DNA of 64,000 nucleotides, taken from NCBI GenBank assembly GCA_037039685.1, contig JAWNGF010000015.1, positions 883,001-947,000 of the forward strand, in the 5' to 3' direction. The position numbers and the translations under genes are program-made. Of the stretch, positions 21,900 through 33,742 are shown in pieces. The notes under the pieces were generated by a model that saw nothing but the letters and a program-made list of their open reading frames with translations, was not told the DNA's origin and ran no database searches. How positions within the stretch are numbered: position 1 is the stretch's first letter; the number at the start of each line of letters is the position of its first letter. This DNA is from Ceratobasidium sp. AG-K (lineage: Eukaryota; Basidiomycota; Agaricomycetes; Cantharellales; Ceratobasidiaceae).

Positions 21900-23528
21900 G
21901 TTGCTGCCTTTTCCCAATTCTGAATCACTGGTATCAACATCCTCCAGGGCTGCAATTTGTGCACAACAATCCTTGGCCATGTGACCCTTCTTCTGGCAAT
22001 GATAACAGGTGGTTTCACTTGTGACAGCTGCTACCTCCACCTTGGCTTGACAAGTATCTGGTTTAATGAAGCTAAACAGAATTTTGGTTGTTGTTCCATC
22101 AGCCCATTTGACCTTGGGTGTCAAGAATCCTTGCTTATTTTTGCCGATTGATTCTATTGTCCCCTTCTTGCCACCCTGAGGAGTCACCATGTAAATTGCT
22201 TCTCCCTTCCAGAATTTGTGCGCTGCTGCGCTTGTGGTTACCTGCTTCTGGGTGCCGCTTGGTGTTGCCCTCTCCAAAGTACCAGTACTTCATTTCTCCA
22301 TATTCCTAGCAATGAGGCCTGCATTGATTTCTTGGGTCCTGGTGAATAACTCCTGCAACATGGCATTATGACAATTGTAGGCTTGGGAAGTGAGCATATC
22401 CTTGATGTTGTCTTTGAGACCTGCATAGAAATCATCCTTCAAGGTTTGCTTGTTGTAGTCTTGTGGCGCTGACAAGATTCTAAGTTGAGTAATGTACTCA
22501 ACCACTGTCTCGGTCTGAATCAACGCCTTGTACTTTTGTCAATAAACTTTGACCTGTTCAATTTTGCCAAATGCTGATTCCCATTTGTGCTGGAAAACAT
22601 CTAGATCTGTGAAAATGGTTTGGGGAATCCCAGTGTTGTGTAGATCTTGAAAAGGCCAGATCCAATCAACTGCTGGTCCATGTAGGTAGGAGATAATGAG
22701 CCAAATCTCCTTTTCATCAGAAGCAGTGGCATAATGAGAGTTGGCAATATAATTTGCACAGGAATAAGTAAAATCCCTGGCCTTAGCTCCACGTTCACTG
22801 TTGAATTCTATTGGCTTGGAGGTGGCCAATTTCTCCATCCTTCCTGATGAGGAGGGTGCAAAATGCATCATTGATCCCCTTAAGCTTCATGCTCCAGTGG
22901 TTGCTCCTCCTCCAAGTGGTAGTCCTAATTGGCTTGTTGACAGTGTACTGGTCCTGGTAGCACCACTTCCACTTCCTCCTGATCCTGCTGTAGGATTTGC
23001 AAGGAAACCATGTGCTTGAACTGTGTCTTTGGTGGTTGCGTGTTGGTCTACCACAGTGTTGTACAACTGATGGTTTTGGTCTAGGATTTCTGCCAATCAA
23101 CCAATGCAAATATTGCTGTCATCTCTGTTGTGTAGGATCCAACTTTCCACATGCTCCAAATGCTGAGCCATAAGGCTTTGTTGTAATGCCATTTCCTTCA
23201 AGATAAAAATGATTTGTTTTTGATGATTGGTTTCACAGCTTTCCGACCATGTTTTGCCTGTATAACTTTTGATGACTGGGGAAGGGGGTCTTGATTTGGC
23301 ATCAAAAGTAGGGTATGGATTTGGTGGAGATCAAATAGTGGTGTTGCCCTCATTTCCTTCTTTGCCTCCTGTGTTTGATGGAGGTGGTTCAGAGAAGCGT
23401 ATTTGGTGGAGCGGTGTTTCTGGTGGTACTATCAGGCCTTTCCCTTTCCAAGATGTGGATGGAACAGCCATAGATGCCATGGTCTGCCTAAAAGATTCCA
23501 CCAAGTCAGAACAACTCCTGGTGGTCAT
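21900..23528 (-). pseudogene. Element B gag (degenerate)
   Basis: The N-terminal exon-like frame starts at 23528 (MTTRSCSDLVESFRQTMASM). The capsid part at 22871-22290 has KPIEFNSERGAKARDFTYSC, YLHGPAVDWIWPFQD and VVEYITQLRILSAPQDYN, a Gypsy gag core, with a stop near 22540. A CCHC zinc knuckle CYHCQKKGHMAKDC lies at about 22015-21970. Several frame breaks lie between 23100 and 22871. Confidence 0.82.
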
Positions 23529-23932
23529 GTTCTATTTTTAAGTGTGCTTCCTGGTGCACTTTGACCAACAATGGCTAGTAGTTATTGAGGTATATCCCCT
23601 GGGTAGAGATGGAATGTTTAGGGGGAACCTAGTTGACAGTAGGTTCAGTGCAAGAGTATCAGAGGTCCTTGTCCCAATAGAATATATGAGCAGCGCTTCC
23701 TGATTAGGTGGCAATGGCTCAGTGATATCAGAGGATAGGGGACATTGTCAATGAGCTAATGGGTGCAAGCTGCAATGTGCCTCAATGTGTAAATGGTGCA
23801 GGGGAAAGTTGGGGAAATTAGCCAAGCAATGGTGAAGGGTGTGCAATGCTCAGAGAGAACCCAATGATGAGAAACCTGGTTCCGACAGCAACAAAGGCTG
23901 TATCCGTGATGAGGGCAGAAGACTTGTTCTAG

Positions 23933-24355
23933 TGTCACAACCCTAGCCAAACCTTGGAGGCCAAGACTCTACAGGTGGTAAAGATGGGGGTTGGGACGAT
24001 GACAAAGGTCAAATGTATGGCACTAAGGCCTAAGTGAGTCACACAACAGAGTAGATGGGGAAAACGACAAGACTTGTGTTGCTGGTACATATACTATCTA
24101 GAGTGGCTATGTACAATAGATAGAAGGCAACAAAGGGAAGAGAAACAGGCAAAAGCAAGAGTCAGAGAGAAGTGCTGACAAGACAAAGGAGGTATGAAAA
24201 GTCCATGGAGAACAAGGCAAAGAGACAACATGCCAGGCAGGCATGTCCCGCGATCATGGCTTACAGAAAGGCGACTAAATGCGGCAAGGCGAGCAGAACG
24301 AGACCAAACACAAGGCAAACAGAGCAAAAGACAGGGAAAAGAAAAGGTTGTGACA
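23933..24355 (-). repeat. 5' LTR of element B
   Basis: 423 bp with TGTCACAACC/GGTTGTGACA ends; GCAGT follows at 24356-24360, matching 1558-1562. It is shorter than the 3' copy mainly by loss of a short segment around 24067. Confidence 0.93.
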
Positions 24356-24360
24356 GCAGT

Positions 24361-24656
24361 GCTTAACACTGCCGCGTATGCCTCTATATATGACCCAAAC
24401 CAAGCCTGGTATCCCCAGCTTGTTTGCCTTGTCATTCACCCTCACAGTGTCCCTCTACCTCTAAGTGTTAAGAGTGCACTCAGTGTAGCACTGCTTGGAG
24501 TTCCTCAGGCCGTAGTTGCCATTCATAGTCATAGTCCTTGCAGTCTCAAAGGAGGTTGCAACAAGTTCACAGCTCTTTGGGTGCCAAGTCTCTCTAAGTC
24601 TTGACTTGTGCACACACAGTTACAGTTGGCAACCATCATAGTGTTGGGTTGCAACA
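24361..24656 (+). mobile_element. Right part of LTR D (split by element B)
   Basis: Continuation of the LTR broken at 1562. It holds the TATATATGACCC box, the CCCAGCTTGTTTGCCTTGTCA initiator-like block and the terminal GGTTGCAACA at 24647-24656. TTCTG at 24657-24661 is the hAT target duplication. Confidence 0.7.
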
Positions 24657-25083
24657 TTCTGGCTGCAAGAAGTGGTCTGTGGGTTCTTGAAATATTTAGC
24701 AGGAAACTGAATAAATATGTGCATACACTTACTAAGTTGACATGATGTATGCCCTACCTCCAGAACATTGTTGAGCTCTATGGCAAGATCCCACTGCTTC
24801 AGATCTAGGGCATATGTTTTGAGTGCCTGATGCAAGCCTGTAACAGACTGAACTGGTCCCTGAAAGTACAGGTGGCTATTCAATGCTGCACAATTACTGT
24901 TCCAGCATGTAGGTGCTTGACCCATTAGGGCATGCGGACTGCCTGGAACATTGCAGTTGCTGACAATGCACTCTCTAAACAGGGACTCAATGGTTTGCAA
25001 TTGAATGACTTGACTTGCCAGCCCAGCAACCTGTCCACCCAGTTAAACAGCACATCCAACAAATGACACAAATCAATACATAC
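24657..25083 (-). pseudogene. hAT transposase, middle segment
   Basis: A minus-strand continuation of the hAT gene between solo LTR G and the LTR block. Recognisable pieces include LKQWDLAIELNNVLEV, then, after a probable frame break or intron, FQEPTDHFLQPE ending exactly at the LTR block. In hAT proteins W-x-x-A/V-x-E-L-x-x-V-L is followed by F-x-E-P-T-x-x-F and then by P-L-x-x-E-V. That last motif is found at 865-830, showing the interruption was clean. Several stops make it non-functional. Confidence 0.6.
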
Positions 25084-26000
25084 TGGCACAAGCTTTCCTT
25101 GTTTTCCTGTTTCCTGCCCATTTGTTTTGTGTTTGGTCTTGTTCCTCTTGTATTGGCGCATATAGTTGCCCTTATGTAAGCCATGTTTGCAGGACATGCC
25201 TGCCTGGCTGTTGTGAGCCAGCCCACTCCATAAGGCTTGTTCTGTGTCTTGCTCGTCTGTCCTTGTGTTTGTTGTTTTGTTTGTGTGTTGTTTGTCTTTT
25301 CCTGCGCCGCGTTGCCACCTTCTTGTGGTTATTCTGTTACATTGTGTAACATGGCCGTGCTTTGTACAAGTCATGACTGCCTGCGCAGCATGACTCACTT
25401 GGACACTCCTGACTGGCTTGTATGTTTGACTTGGGCAGCTGTGCCTTGTATGACTTGGTTGCTTCTTGAATATATATAGAGGACCAACAAGCCTGGTATT
25501 CCCAGCTTGTTTTGTCTCATCTAACATCCCCTTTGAGTGACACTTTGAACCACCCCTACCCTTAAGAGTCTACAGCCACTTAAGTGTGGTGCGATTCAAG
25601 AGGTCTCTTAGGTCTTAGTGCCGTCCACTCTCCATCATGGCTTCTCTTATAGCCACCAAGAAGAAGCTTATGACACTGGCCTGTTTCCTTGTCTCCTTGG
25701 TGTCCATGGACTTATCACGTTTCCTTTGTCTTGTCTTTGCTTCTCTCAGACTCTTGTCCTTTCTTGTTTTGGTTCCCTTTGTTGTTTGCTCTCTATTGTA
25801 CATAGCCACAGTAGTTGGTATATATACCAGCAACACAAGTCTTGTGAAGACAAGACTTGTTCTCTTGTTGTTTTCCCCAAATCACTCAGTGCATGACTCA
25901 CTTAGGCCTTGGGGCCGTTCATCTAACCTTTGTTGTCCCAACCCCCCCTTCTCACTGCCTGTAGAGCCTTGGCCTCCAAGGTTCGACTAGGGTTGTGACA
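25084..26000 (+). mobile_element. Solo LTR G (B family, plus orientation), split by LTR F
   Basis: It begins TGGCACAAGC at 25084 and ends GGTTGTGACA at 26000, with an exact CATAC duplication (25079-25083, 26001-26005). It is the reverse orientation of element B's LTRs (GTTTGGTCTTG, GTAAGCCATG, GGACATGCCTGCCTGGC, TATATACCAGCAACACAAGTCTTG). Solo LTR F (25209-25675) lies inside it; its own length without F is about 445 bp. Confidence 0.9.
25209..25675 (+). mobile_element. Solo LTR F (C family) inside LTR G
   Basis: 467 bp, TGTTGTGAGC to CTTATGACA, flanked by a perfect CTGGC duplication (25204-25208, 25676-25680). It is the opposite strand of element C's LTR: it shares GTTGCCACCTTCTTGTGG, GTACAAGTCATGAC, TATATATAGAGGACCAACAAG and ACTCTCCATCATGGCTTCTC. 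Confidence 0.92.
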
Positions 26001-27495
26001 CATACTTTTGGCATTATGCCATGGGCCATCTCAAGCACCTCCTTGCTTAAGGGCATACCCAAATCCCATGTGATTGAGAGTGCCGGTGCAATTATGCCTT
26101 GAACACTTGTCTGGTCATGAGCAAGCATGTTGTGGTCAAGCTCCCATGTCAAGTCTTCAGGATCAACCTCCTGGTCAGCATTGAGCGCCCCTTGGGTTAT
26201 GGTTGGGGGGTTTGTTTCACAAGATTGATGCAGGTTTGGGAGGGGAGAGAATAGCAACATGAAGGCCCAAATGATATGTATTTCATCAGCTTAAAATGTG
26301 AAGTAACTATGTGTCTTACATACCCAAGCAATGAGATTTGTAACATGAGCAAAGCACTGAACACATGCTTTGGGTCCTTGAAAGTTTGGCAGTCCGGCTT
26401 GGAGGTGTGACACAAGTGTGTTGTTGCTTGCTGCATTATCAAGACAAATTGTCCCAACCTATGAGTAGAAAATTAACATAGACAGGACAATAAAAGTACC
26501 CAGTTGCTGTACCTTATCTTCAATATCATAGCGCTTTAAGCAATCATGTATGCAATTAGCCATATACACTCTTGTGTACAATTTGGTGAGCCTTGAGTTT
26601 TTTTTATTTGTTTTAAGGCGCATATATGCTGAAAAAACACATAACTTACTGAATGAACTCTAAAACGACTCGCCAGATCCGCCCATGGTTGTTCCAGAAG
26701 GCAATAACACCAAGGAATGACTCAGAAGTTGGGCATGTCCACCCATCAACGGCAAGGTGAATAGGGCCAGGAAGGCTCTACTAACAATTGATTTGACACC
26801 ACATCAAAAGAATGCACAGGTGCATACCTTGAGATAGTTGGCAGCGTCAATTGAAGCATCTTCGTAAATATGGCGAACATCATTAGAGACCGTTGCTGCA
26901 GAAGGCAAAGAAGTTCCGGGCCAAAGAAGTTTGACCTCTTCAAAGTGTAACTCGTCGACAACGGAATCGAATATACAGTGATCGCGAGCGCAGCGCATAG
27001 CAAGGATTGCTCGATGCTTTGCAGGCGTGTAAAGGGACGCAGAAGTAGCTGGCCTAGCCATTGCAATCCCACGCTGACGATCGCACACCTTGGCCGAATG
27101 AATTGGCGATTGTGTGCCATCGCCAGTCCAGAGGCGGTTGCGGAGCACGGGGTCATGATTGCCGAGCTTGTAACGGCATCGAAATGCAACAACAATCTTG
27201 TTAGGCTCGCCCCCGGAATGGTAGTGTTGCTCCAAGGCAGGCTCGTAATGCTTAGACACGGACAATCTCCACGACTGACGAGCAGCGCATTGGAAGATCA
27301 GGAAGCCGGTTAGCTAGTATTCTCAAGAACCAGAGAACGTGTCTACTTGCCTAACTTCTGTTGGTCGGAATACCTTCAGACTCCGAGATCGGACATAGCA
27401 TTCAACCCCTTGCAACGCTTTGCTCGGGGTTGAACAGGGGCAGAAGGGGCAGGGTGAGCTGGCCAAGCGATCTGAGTGGTCTGAGGAGTATCCAT
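26001..27495 (-). pseudogene. hAT-family transposase, N-terminal and catalytic start
   Basis: A likely start ATG lies at 27495 (MDTPQTTQIAWPAHPAP, a TGA after about 39 codons). A long frame at 27265-26804 follows with a BED-finger-like Cys/His stretch (VAFRCRYKLGNHDP, HSAKVCDRQRG) and the lead-in ELHFEEVKLLWPG, LPSAATVSNDV. After an intron near 26820 comes HLAVDGWTCPTSESFLGV (first catalytic Asp, 26750-26690), and after further introns ICLDNAASNNTLVSHL and CVQCFAHVTNLIAW (second Asp region, about 26450-26290). It then runs to 26001, where solo LTR G interrupts it. Frame breaks and scattered stops show it is dead. Confidence 0.75.
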
Positions 27496-27508
27496 GGCAA
27501 TGTTCCAC

Positions 27509-30178
27509 CTCGGTACTCGCAAAATGCGCTTAATTATATGCACGATTCACCCCAAGGAAAATTTATTCCGAATAAATGCGCATTTATGCGCTGGGTTCAC
27601 ACGTCACGATGATGTAGGTATCATGCATCATATTCTCAGCTATGATGCGCAGTACCCGTGGCCTTCCGCGGCATTTCACCGCGCAGCGAGTCATGCGCGA
27701 CAAACTTGAGCCCTCGTTTCGGGCTTACATAATCCAATCCCGGTTCGTGCCATTCGGAATAGCGCGGTTTACCCCGGTTTACCGCTATCCATTTTACTCC
27801 GTAGTGTGAGCTGAGTAGCTCACGTGACCAGGCTTCTAAAAATAAAATAACAAAATAAAATAAAATAAAAACATTAAATTGGCCACAAATACAACAGCCC
27901 CACCACCTAGAACATAACCCAGTGCACTACATGAGGGAAATATAGCTCTAGAATCAAAGATAGGGGTACGATCAGCGGGCACCCGAGAGCTCCTTAGTGT
28001 CCCGAAGCAGCAAACAAGCACAAGGGAGATCCGGCCCGACAATTCCAGGCGCCTCCCAGTACTCATAAGCGCTCGAGGGCACGACATCGAGTTCGTCGAA
28101 CCTAACTAGCGCCTGGGAGTGGATCAATGCTCCCGAGCGCGGCGATAGTTTGCTGATGAACGATGACGCGCAGAGCGATGCTGTTCCAAGCATTTCTAGC
28201 TCGCTCGATCCTAAACCACAGTTCCCCTTAAGCGGTGATTTGAGCATGGTATTCTCACCTTTTAAACACGCCATTTTATGGTTGATTGCTACAGTCTATA
28301 GAGTCTGTAACGTATACGGGATGACCTGAGCCGCTTCTTCCTGCATCTGTCTCATCGACTATGCTCACCTGGAATGATAAGGCTCACCGTTGTTCAATGA
28401 GGCGCGTGGTGGGATTAGAAACTGTGCACCAATTACGATTGGCCATAACCCAAGGTTTGGCCTAGTACGTTGAGAAATCACGTCGGCAGGATCAACAACC
28501 ATATTAAAGGAATACGATGGGACGCGCCTTTTCTACAAGTATGGGCTTGCTGGGATAGTCCTCCTTGTGAGTGTGACGAGCGAAACACCGGAACATTTCG
28601 CGGGCGTGATGCACCAGAGTGACTGGACATTCTGATTCGAAGGTTTGGGAAAGTTTTATCAGCTGAGTCGGCCCGGACGGCTCAGTCGATTCTGTCCGAG
28701 CAGATTGCGGGAACTTCGACGCGGTGCCGTAGTGTTGCGGCTCAAGGAGGTGGTAGCGAGGTATGTCGGCGTGTTGAGCAGGGAGTAAGAGGGGTTCTTG
28801 TTCCACTGGCTGAGCGTGGGATGGGAAGGAGGTGGGAGCGACAACCTAAGCGAAGTGTTTGGCTACGACTCATGTCAACAATGTATCAAAAATGTGGCCC
28901 ATATCTCGGAGGTCTTTTTGGATAGGTCTTGGTCCAAGGCAGGAAAGAAGCGCATAAATTGAACGGGACTACCCGTGATAAAGTGGCCTCGGCAAGCGTA
29001 TGCCATAGTGTTGACAACTTACCAGACCAACGAGACGACGCAACGCACTGTCAATCAACCTGGACCGTTGAAACCGGCCATGTGGCCCCTCTTTGAACTA
29101 CTCAGTTGGTTCTGCAAAACTTCAATGACTATTTTCGCTGGAGTGCGAAGGCCGTACGGATTGACAACATGATAAACACCAGCGATGGTTAGCTATGCTA
29201 TAAGCAGAGAGTACGTTCGAGAGAATCAAACCCACAGATTATGCTAGCGAGTGACTTTCCACAGCGGCCGCCTCGGTGGAAGGCTGAGGAGCTGGAAGGT
29301 CACGTCTGAAAGGGCAGTACTATTTCTGGGCTGCTCTGCGGAGCATTGTGGATCAAATTTCCCGCAAGATAGTTGAACGCCATCGACTGGGGGATCAGGA
29401 TTGCGTGGGAGGGCGGACTGAAGCAGGGAGGTATGAGCGTGTCTAATTGTGAGCACAGAGCGCAGTTTATGCGTAGTATAATGGAACAAATGCACGTTAT
29501 TCAGACCCCGCTGGTGTTCCAAGGGGTTTAGCGGGGAGTGAATGTTTGTTGGCAACTCGGGAGGGGGGAATGCGACAGGCAATGTGACAACGGGGACTGT
29601 GTAACGCTGTCACATCAACTCGGCCCCAACACCTGTACAACCCCTGAATGTACGGGTGCCCGCGGCTCGCCGTTTTGACTACCGGGGTTGTTTTATCCCC
29701 TCGCATTCAATCCGGCGTACGGACGACGAACAGTGACTTTGATGCCTATTATTCCGAGTGACAGATTCAGTTACCCAACTCGTCTGGGCACTCTCATTTG
29801 TAAAGAGTTAATTTGGGGACAGACAATAGAGTAGTATACATGATAGCAGAGCTTTGCATGTACAACACAACACAGGACAGAGGATACAGAATGGGACTAA
29901 CCTACAGCAACGATACGCACGGTCGTTGTCACAGGAGTACAACTGACAAAAAAGAATAAGATAACTCAGATACAACTAGAGATGGGCGCAAAGCCGCATT
30001 GCCACTGCCCCTCGTTCGAGCCTCAAATTTTGGCTCGGGCGCGGGACACACTGTAGTGTTCAGACCATTTGACTCCCCACACCCAATCTCGCCATACTCT
30101 GGATCATCGAATCCACCCAAGACGGCTCTTCCTGTTTACCGATTGCGTGATAGCCTTCCAAGCTGGGGCACATATGGT
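27509..30178. other. Intergenic stretch without a recognised gene
   Basis: Two modest minus-strand open frames exist (28274-27972, starting MACLKGENTMLKSPL, and 28806-28504, starting MEQEPLLLPAQHAD). Neither has a domain I know, and either could be an exon of an unseen gene or chance. An A-rich AAAATA tract lies at 27838-27871 and a small GCGGTTTACC/GGTTTACCGC palindrome near 27764-27786. The hAT element's right end should lie close to 27.5-27.8 kb, but I could not identify its terminal repeat. Confidence 0.4.
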
Positions 30179-31665
30179 TTAGCAAGCTGGGCGGAATCGC
30201 CAAAGCAAACTCACTTTTCTGGATCCGCGGCTCTGAGCAGCGTCTCTCCGGCTTTGGACATCTCGAGCAAAGAGCTCTCTGTAACGAGAGGGTGAATCAG
30301 CCGATGGGTTCATTATAGGTGAGTCTGCGAGGCCCGCACCGTTGACTTGTTCGGCGCCGTCTTTCAGGTAACAGGGGTTGGGATCTTTGGGTGGAGGGCA
30401 AACATCGTCTTAGCCTCAGCGCGTAGTACTTGGAACAGACGCACCTATCATGATCATTCGCTTCCGTTTGCTCTCCATGATCAAGATTCTTCTGTACTTC
30501 TCTTCTCCCTCTGGATCGTCTTCATTGCTGTCGCGAATGTGAGCCACAGCAAGGAACGGTTCAGCTAGGGCACAAGAAACAACGGATGAGCTAGCTAACA
30601 AATAGCTGGTGGACTAAGCATACCGTCTGTGGAAGTATAAGAGCCGGGCTCAGATTGGCCAGAAGATCCATCTAGTTGAACATCGAATTCGATCAGCGAC
30701 TTGGTCTGACGAGCAGTGAACGGACCAACCCAGCGAAGAACCCGATTGGGAAGAAATAACAGAGTACCATGTCGTACTCCCGGTAAGCTGCATGGAGTTA
30801 GCCAAGCTCCGACGATAAGAGGAACAGCACCTGTTCAGACGACCCGGAGGTTGAACCCGGATTTTCGTCAAAGTTGAAAAGCATCTGGTCTTCGTATTCT
30901 TGCGCTCGCCGACTAGCCGTCTAGAGGAGTAACATGTTAGCTGATATGGGTTGTAGATGCCCGGACGTCGCTCACTAGCACATCACGGTGGTAGATCTGA
31001 GCGCGGTCGTAAAGTTGATGAACTTCGCTTTCATATACTTGCCGTTCCGCGGGACTAGCAGAAAGCAATTTCCGGGTTTCTTGACTCTGGAGATCGGACT
31101 TGACTTCGATAACTCTAAGCAAGAGACTGGGGATGTATGAGGTGGTCAGCCTGGGAGTGTGGTGGTGGTGCTTTCGAGGTAACCTACCGACGGTGTGCAA
31201 TGTCAAAAGTTTTGTATTCCTCTGCGTGGATCAATCGCTCATGGCTTTTGAGGACCTTCATAGAGTCTTCTAAAAGGGTTTCTACTCGTTTGACCATGAC
31301 CGCGGCATCGTCGCCTTCGACCAATCGCAAGGTCGCTCTGCCCAGAGGGCCGCCAGAGTTAAAGACTTGAACAAGGTTGGACCAGAACATTGGCCAGTCG
31401 GGAAGGCCTGGGGGTGTTAGAAAAACTACGAAAGGGGTGGCGACGGCCGAGGATGGACTTATAACTGGGGATATGCTGGCACAATAGGTGGCTGAGGGGA
31501 AGGGGAATCATAGCCTCGTATCGTTAACATATGTGCGCGGAGTACGAATGGGAAATCATCGGGCCACCGGCTAACCACCCGTAAGCCTGGGGGTGAGATT
31601 CATGGAGGAAACTCACGATCGACCTCGGCAAACGTGAGGAGTTGGGACATTTCTGCGAGTGACAT
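30179..31665 (-). CDS. Uncharacterised multi-exon protein
   Basis: Exons I can place with matching phases: 31665-31617 (MSLAEMSQLLTFAEVD), 31407-31188 (RLPDWPMFWSNLVQVF..., ending KTFDIAHRR), 31126-30976 (LLLRVIEVKSDLQSQ...) and 30920-30831 (TASRRAQEYEDQMLFNF...). Later coding-like pieces are at 30786-30620, 30562-30440 (AEPFLAVAHIRDSNEDD...) and 30355-30179 (DGAEQVNGAGLADSP..., ending at a TAA). Donors and acceptors are canonical and introns are about 50-220 bases. The junction after 30831 is uncertain: strict phase leads to an early stop, so either the splice site is elsewhere or the gene is broken. The protein is mainly helical and charged, with no signal peptide and no domain I recognise. 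Confidence 0.45.
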
Positions 31666-31906
31666 ATGTAACACCCAAGGTTGTTTGTGACAGCACGTGT
31701 CGTTCTACCACCAACAACTAGTCACCCCCTTATGCGCCCTCTTTTGCCCTACTCCCTCGCATATCAGCCTCCCAGACTCTTGGGTATGCTAGACGGACGC
31801 ATTCTGCTGTTTGAACCTGTGAGCCCCTGGAGGTACCCGTTTTAAATGCCTAACTTAGTTGCTCCCAGCGGTTAGGCTCGCACTGCGCTCTCACCCGGCT
31901 CCTCAC

Positions 31907-33252
31907 ATGAGCAAGCGAGCGAGAGACTTTGACATACTTTCAAGCCGGGACGTGCGGTCTGGAGTCGAGGAACGATGGGTTTCGTTTCAACCATACCTTC
32001 TTTCCAAAGGCTACCGTCTTCGACCCCGTTACCAACCCGACTGGGTCCCTTCGTGGAGGAATACCGACCTAAGGCCTTCTCAGTGCGAGGACAATGTTGA
32101 TTCCATGGTACAAATCGTTTCCTCTATGCGGACTCGGCTGATATACACTCCACCAGCCCATACGCGTACTCGACGCCATCCGAGCCCAAGATGACCGGCA
32201 AGTCATTATTAAAATGATAATCCCTTCAGAAAATAGTCGAGAAGGAGAAGCCGAGCTCGACTTGCTCCGTTACTTCTCCACCCCGCCTTTAAAGGACGAT
32301 CCCTCAAACCACGTCGTCCCATGTTTGGACTCCTTTCCCATTCCGGATGTTGAGTCTGGGCACTTTGTCGTAATGCCATTGCTTGGTCGATACGATGATA
32401 ACCCGCCGTTTCATAACCTCGCAGAAGTGCATGACTGTCTTGAGCAGTTGTTCGAAGTAGGTCCCCGGTTATGCAAGGAGTAACGCTGACTCAGGCCTCC
32501 GTTAGGGTCTATTGTTCATGCACAAGCATAATGTTGCGCACTGGTGAGTTTTCAGCTACTTTTCCAGACTGTATGGCTTACACGAACTCGAAGCGACATT
32601 GCCTCACCCAACATCATGATGGACTCTCGCATCTTATTCAGCGAACCGTTTCACCCGGTTCACCAAAAAACTCTCCACCGACATCCGACGGGTAATTTAC
32701 CCCCAGTACTTGCGCTCCCAAAAGAACCTGCGCTACTACTTTATCGACCTGGGCTACGCCCAATGGTTCCGCGACCCAAACATCAAACGGTTAACTGCTG
32801 GGATACAAGCGCGAGAACCAGCTCCGGAGCAGAAGCTGCTCAAGCCTTACGATCCATTTTTGGCGGACATATACCAACTCGGAGCTGTGCTCAGAAACGA
32901 CCTTATCCCGGTGCGTTAGATTGCCCATCTTCCGAGCGAGAAGGCCTTTTTCATTCTTCAACATGTCTGTCAGCGGATCGAGGCTCTCGGGGTCCTTGAC
33001 ACAGTTGCAGCGGAAATGACCCAAACAAACCCTGCAGATCGACCGACATTAGAAGCTGCACGGCGATCAATGAACACAATGTTCGTGGGACTTGGTGGCT
33101 GGAGATACCGGCGGCCAATCGTACCCCCCGGGGCTGGATTTGCAGCCCGTTCGATCTACTTTGTGTGGGGAATATCATCTGAGATTGGGTACTGGATTGA
33201 GAAAATCTGGCGCTTCTTTTTTCGAAGGCGAATGGGAGATGGACAGGTGTAA
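31907..33252 (+). CDS. Agaricomycete-type protein kinase (one-base frameshift)
   Basis: Exons: 31907-32107, 32157-32456, 32506-32543, 32594-32910, 32974-33252, with introns of 49-63 bases in matching phases. Kinase features: VIIKM (ATP-binding Lys), VVMPLL hinge, FMHKHNVAHCDIASPNIMMD formed across the third intron (HRD is HCD; the loop Asp and Asn are present), YYFIDLG (DFG as DLG), and an ADIYQLG helix with a C-lobe RPTLEAA. The C-terminus ends in an aromatic hydrophobic stretch and a basic tail. In exon 4 the frame changes at an A6 run (32665-32670); five A's would keep a single frame of 377 codons. This could be a real pseudogene lesion or a homopolymer error. The substrate is unknown. Confidence 0.75.
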
Positions 33253-33742
33253 CGCGGTGTCTAGCTTTCTATATTTAAGATTCAAATTTCAAACCCGTTA
33301 GGATTGTTGAAGCCTTTCGCGTGCGCATAGAATTCATATCGGACGAAAGCATGAGATGCTGTAGACAACCGATGGGACAAGGTATAGCGTGGATGCCAGT
33401 GTCGAGTGAGTGCTTGCTCGCATAGGAGTCTCGAAATGGCATCACAGAAATGATCACCCGTTGTTGCGTATAATGAAAGCGACTTGGAGAGACCTCGCTC
33501 CTCGGCGATCTTACTGACTATCGCCGAGAAGTCAACGGGCGCCTAATGTAGGGCTCTGGTCACGTGCGGAGTCGGTACCCGTGGCTTTCCAGGTCAGAAA
33601 ACGAGGCGCAAAGGCTCACCAAGGACGGTTCAGACTAGGCATAATACCTCTTCACGCTTAATGCCACGGCTTTGGGATCGCTCTAAGTAAATCGACCCAC
33701 TTGCCCCACTCGCTCGTTCCTGGATTGTCCGTGCTCGCTACA
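33253..33742. other. Intergenic stretch, nothing recognised
   Basis: About 490 bases between the kinase and the next F-box-like gene. I see no coding frame of note, repeat or RNA gene. It should hold the promoter of the plus-strand gene starting at 33743. Confidence 0.4.

Larger units (their letters stand above)
1563..24355 (-). mobile_element. Ty3/Gypsy chromodomain retrotransposon B (nest host)
   Basis: Its LTRs lie at 1563-2009 and 23933-24355, both starting TGTCACAACC and ending GGTTGTGACA. The flanks are an exact 5-bp duplication, GCAGT, at 1558-1562 and 24356-24360. It runs on the minus strand: gag 23528-21900, protease/RT 21890-20731, RT/RNase H/integrase 13020-11115, chromodomain about 2868-2650, ORF3 2534-2034. 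Elements A (3140-11109) and C (13021-20730) are inserted in it; without them and their duplications it is about 7.1 kb. The coding region has many stops and catalytic substitutions, so it is inactive. Confidence 0.93.

Noticed and set aside
28504..28806. Minus-strand frame MEQEPLLLPAQH... as a gene
   Set aside because: No domain and no matching exons nearby; 100 codons is within chance expectation for this GC content.
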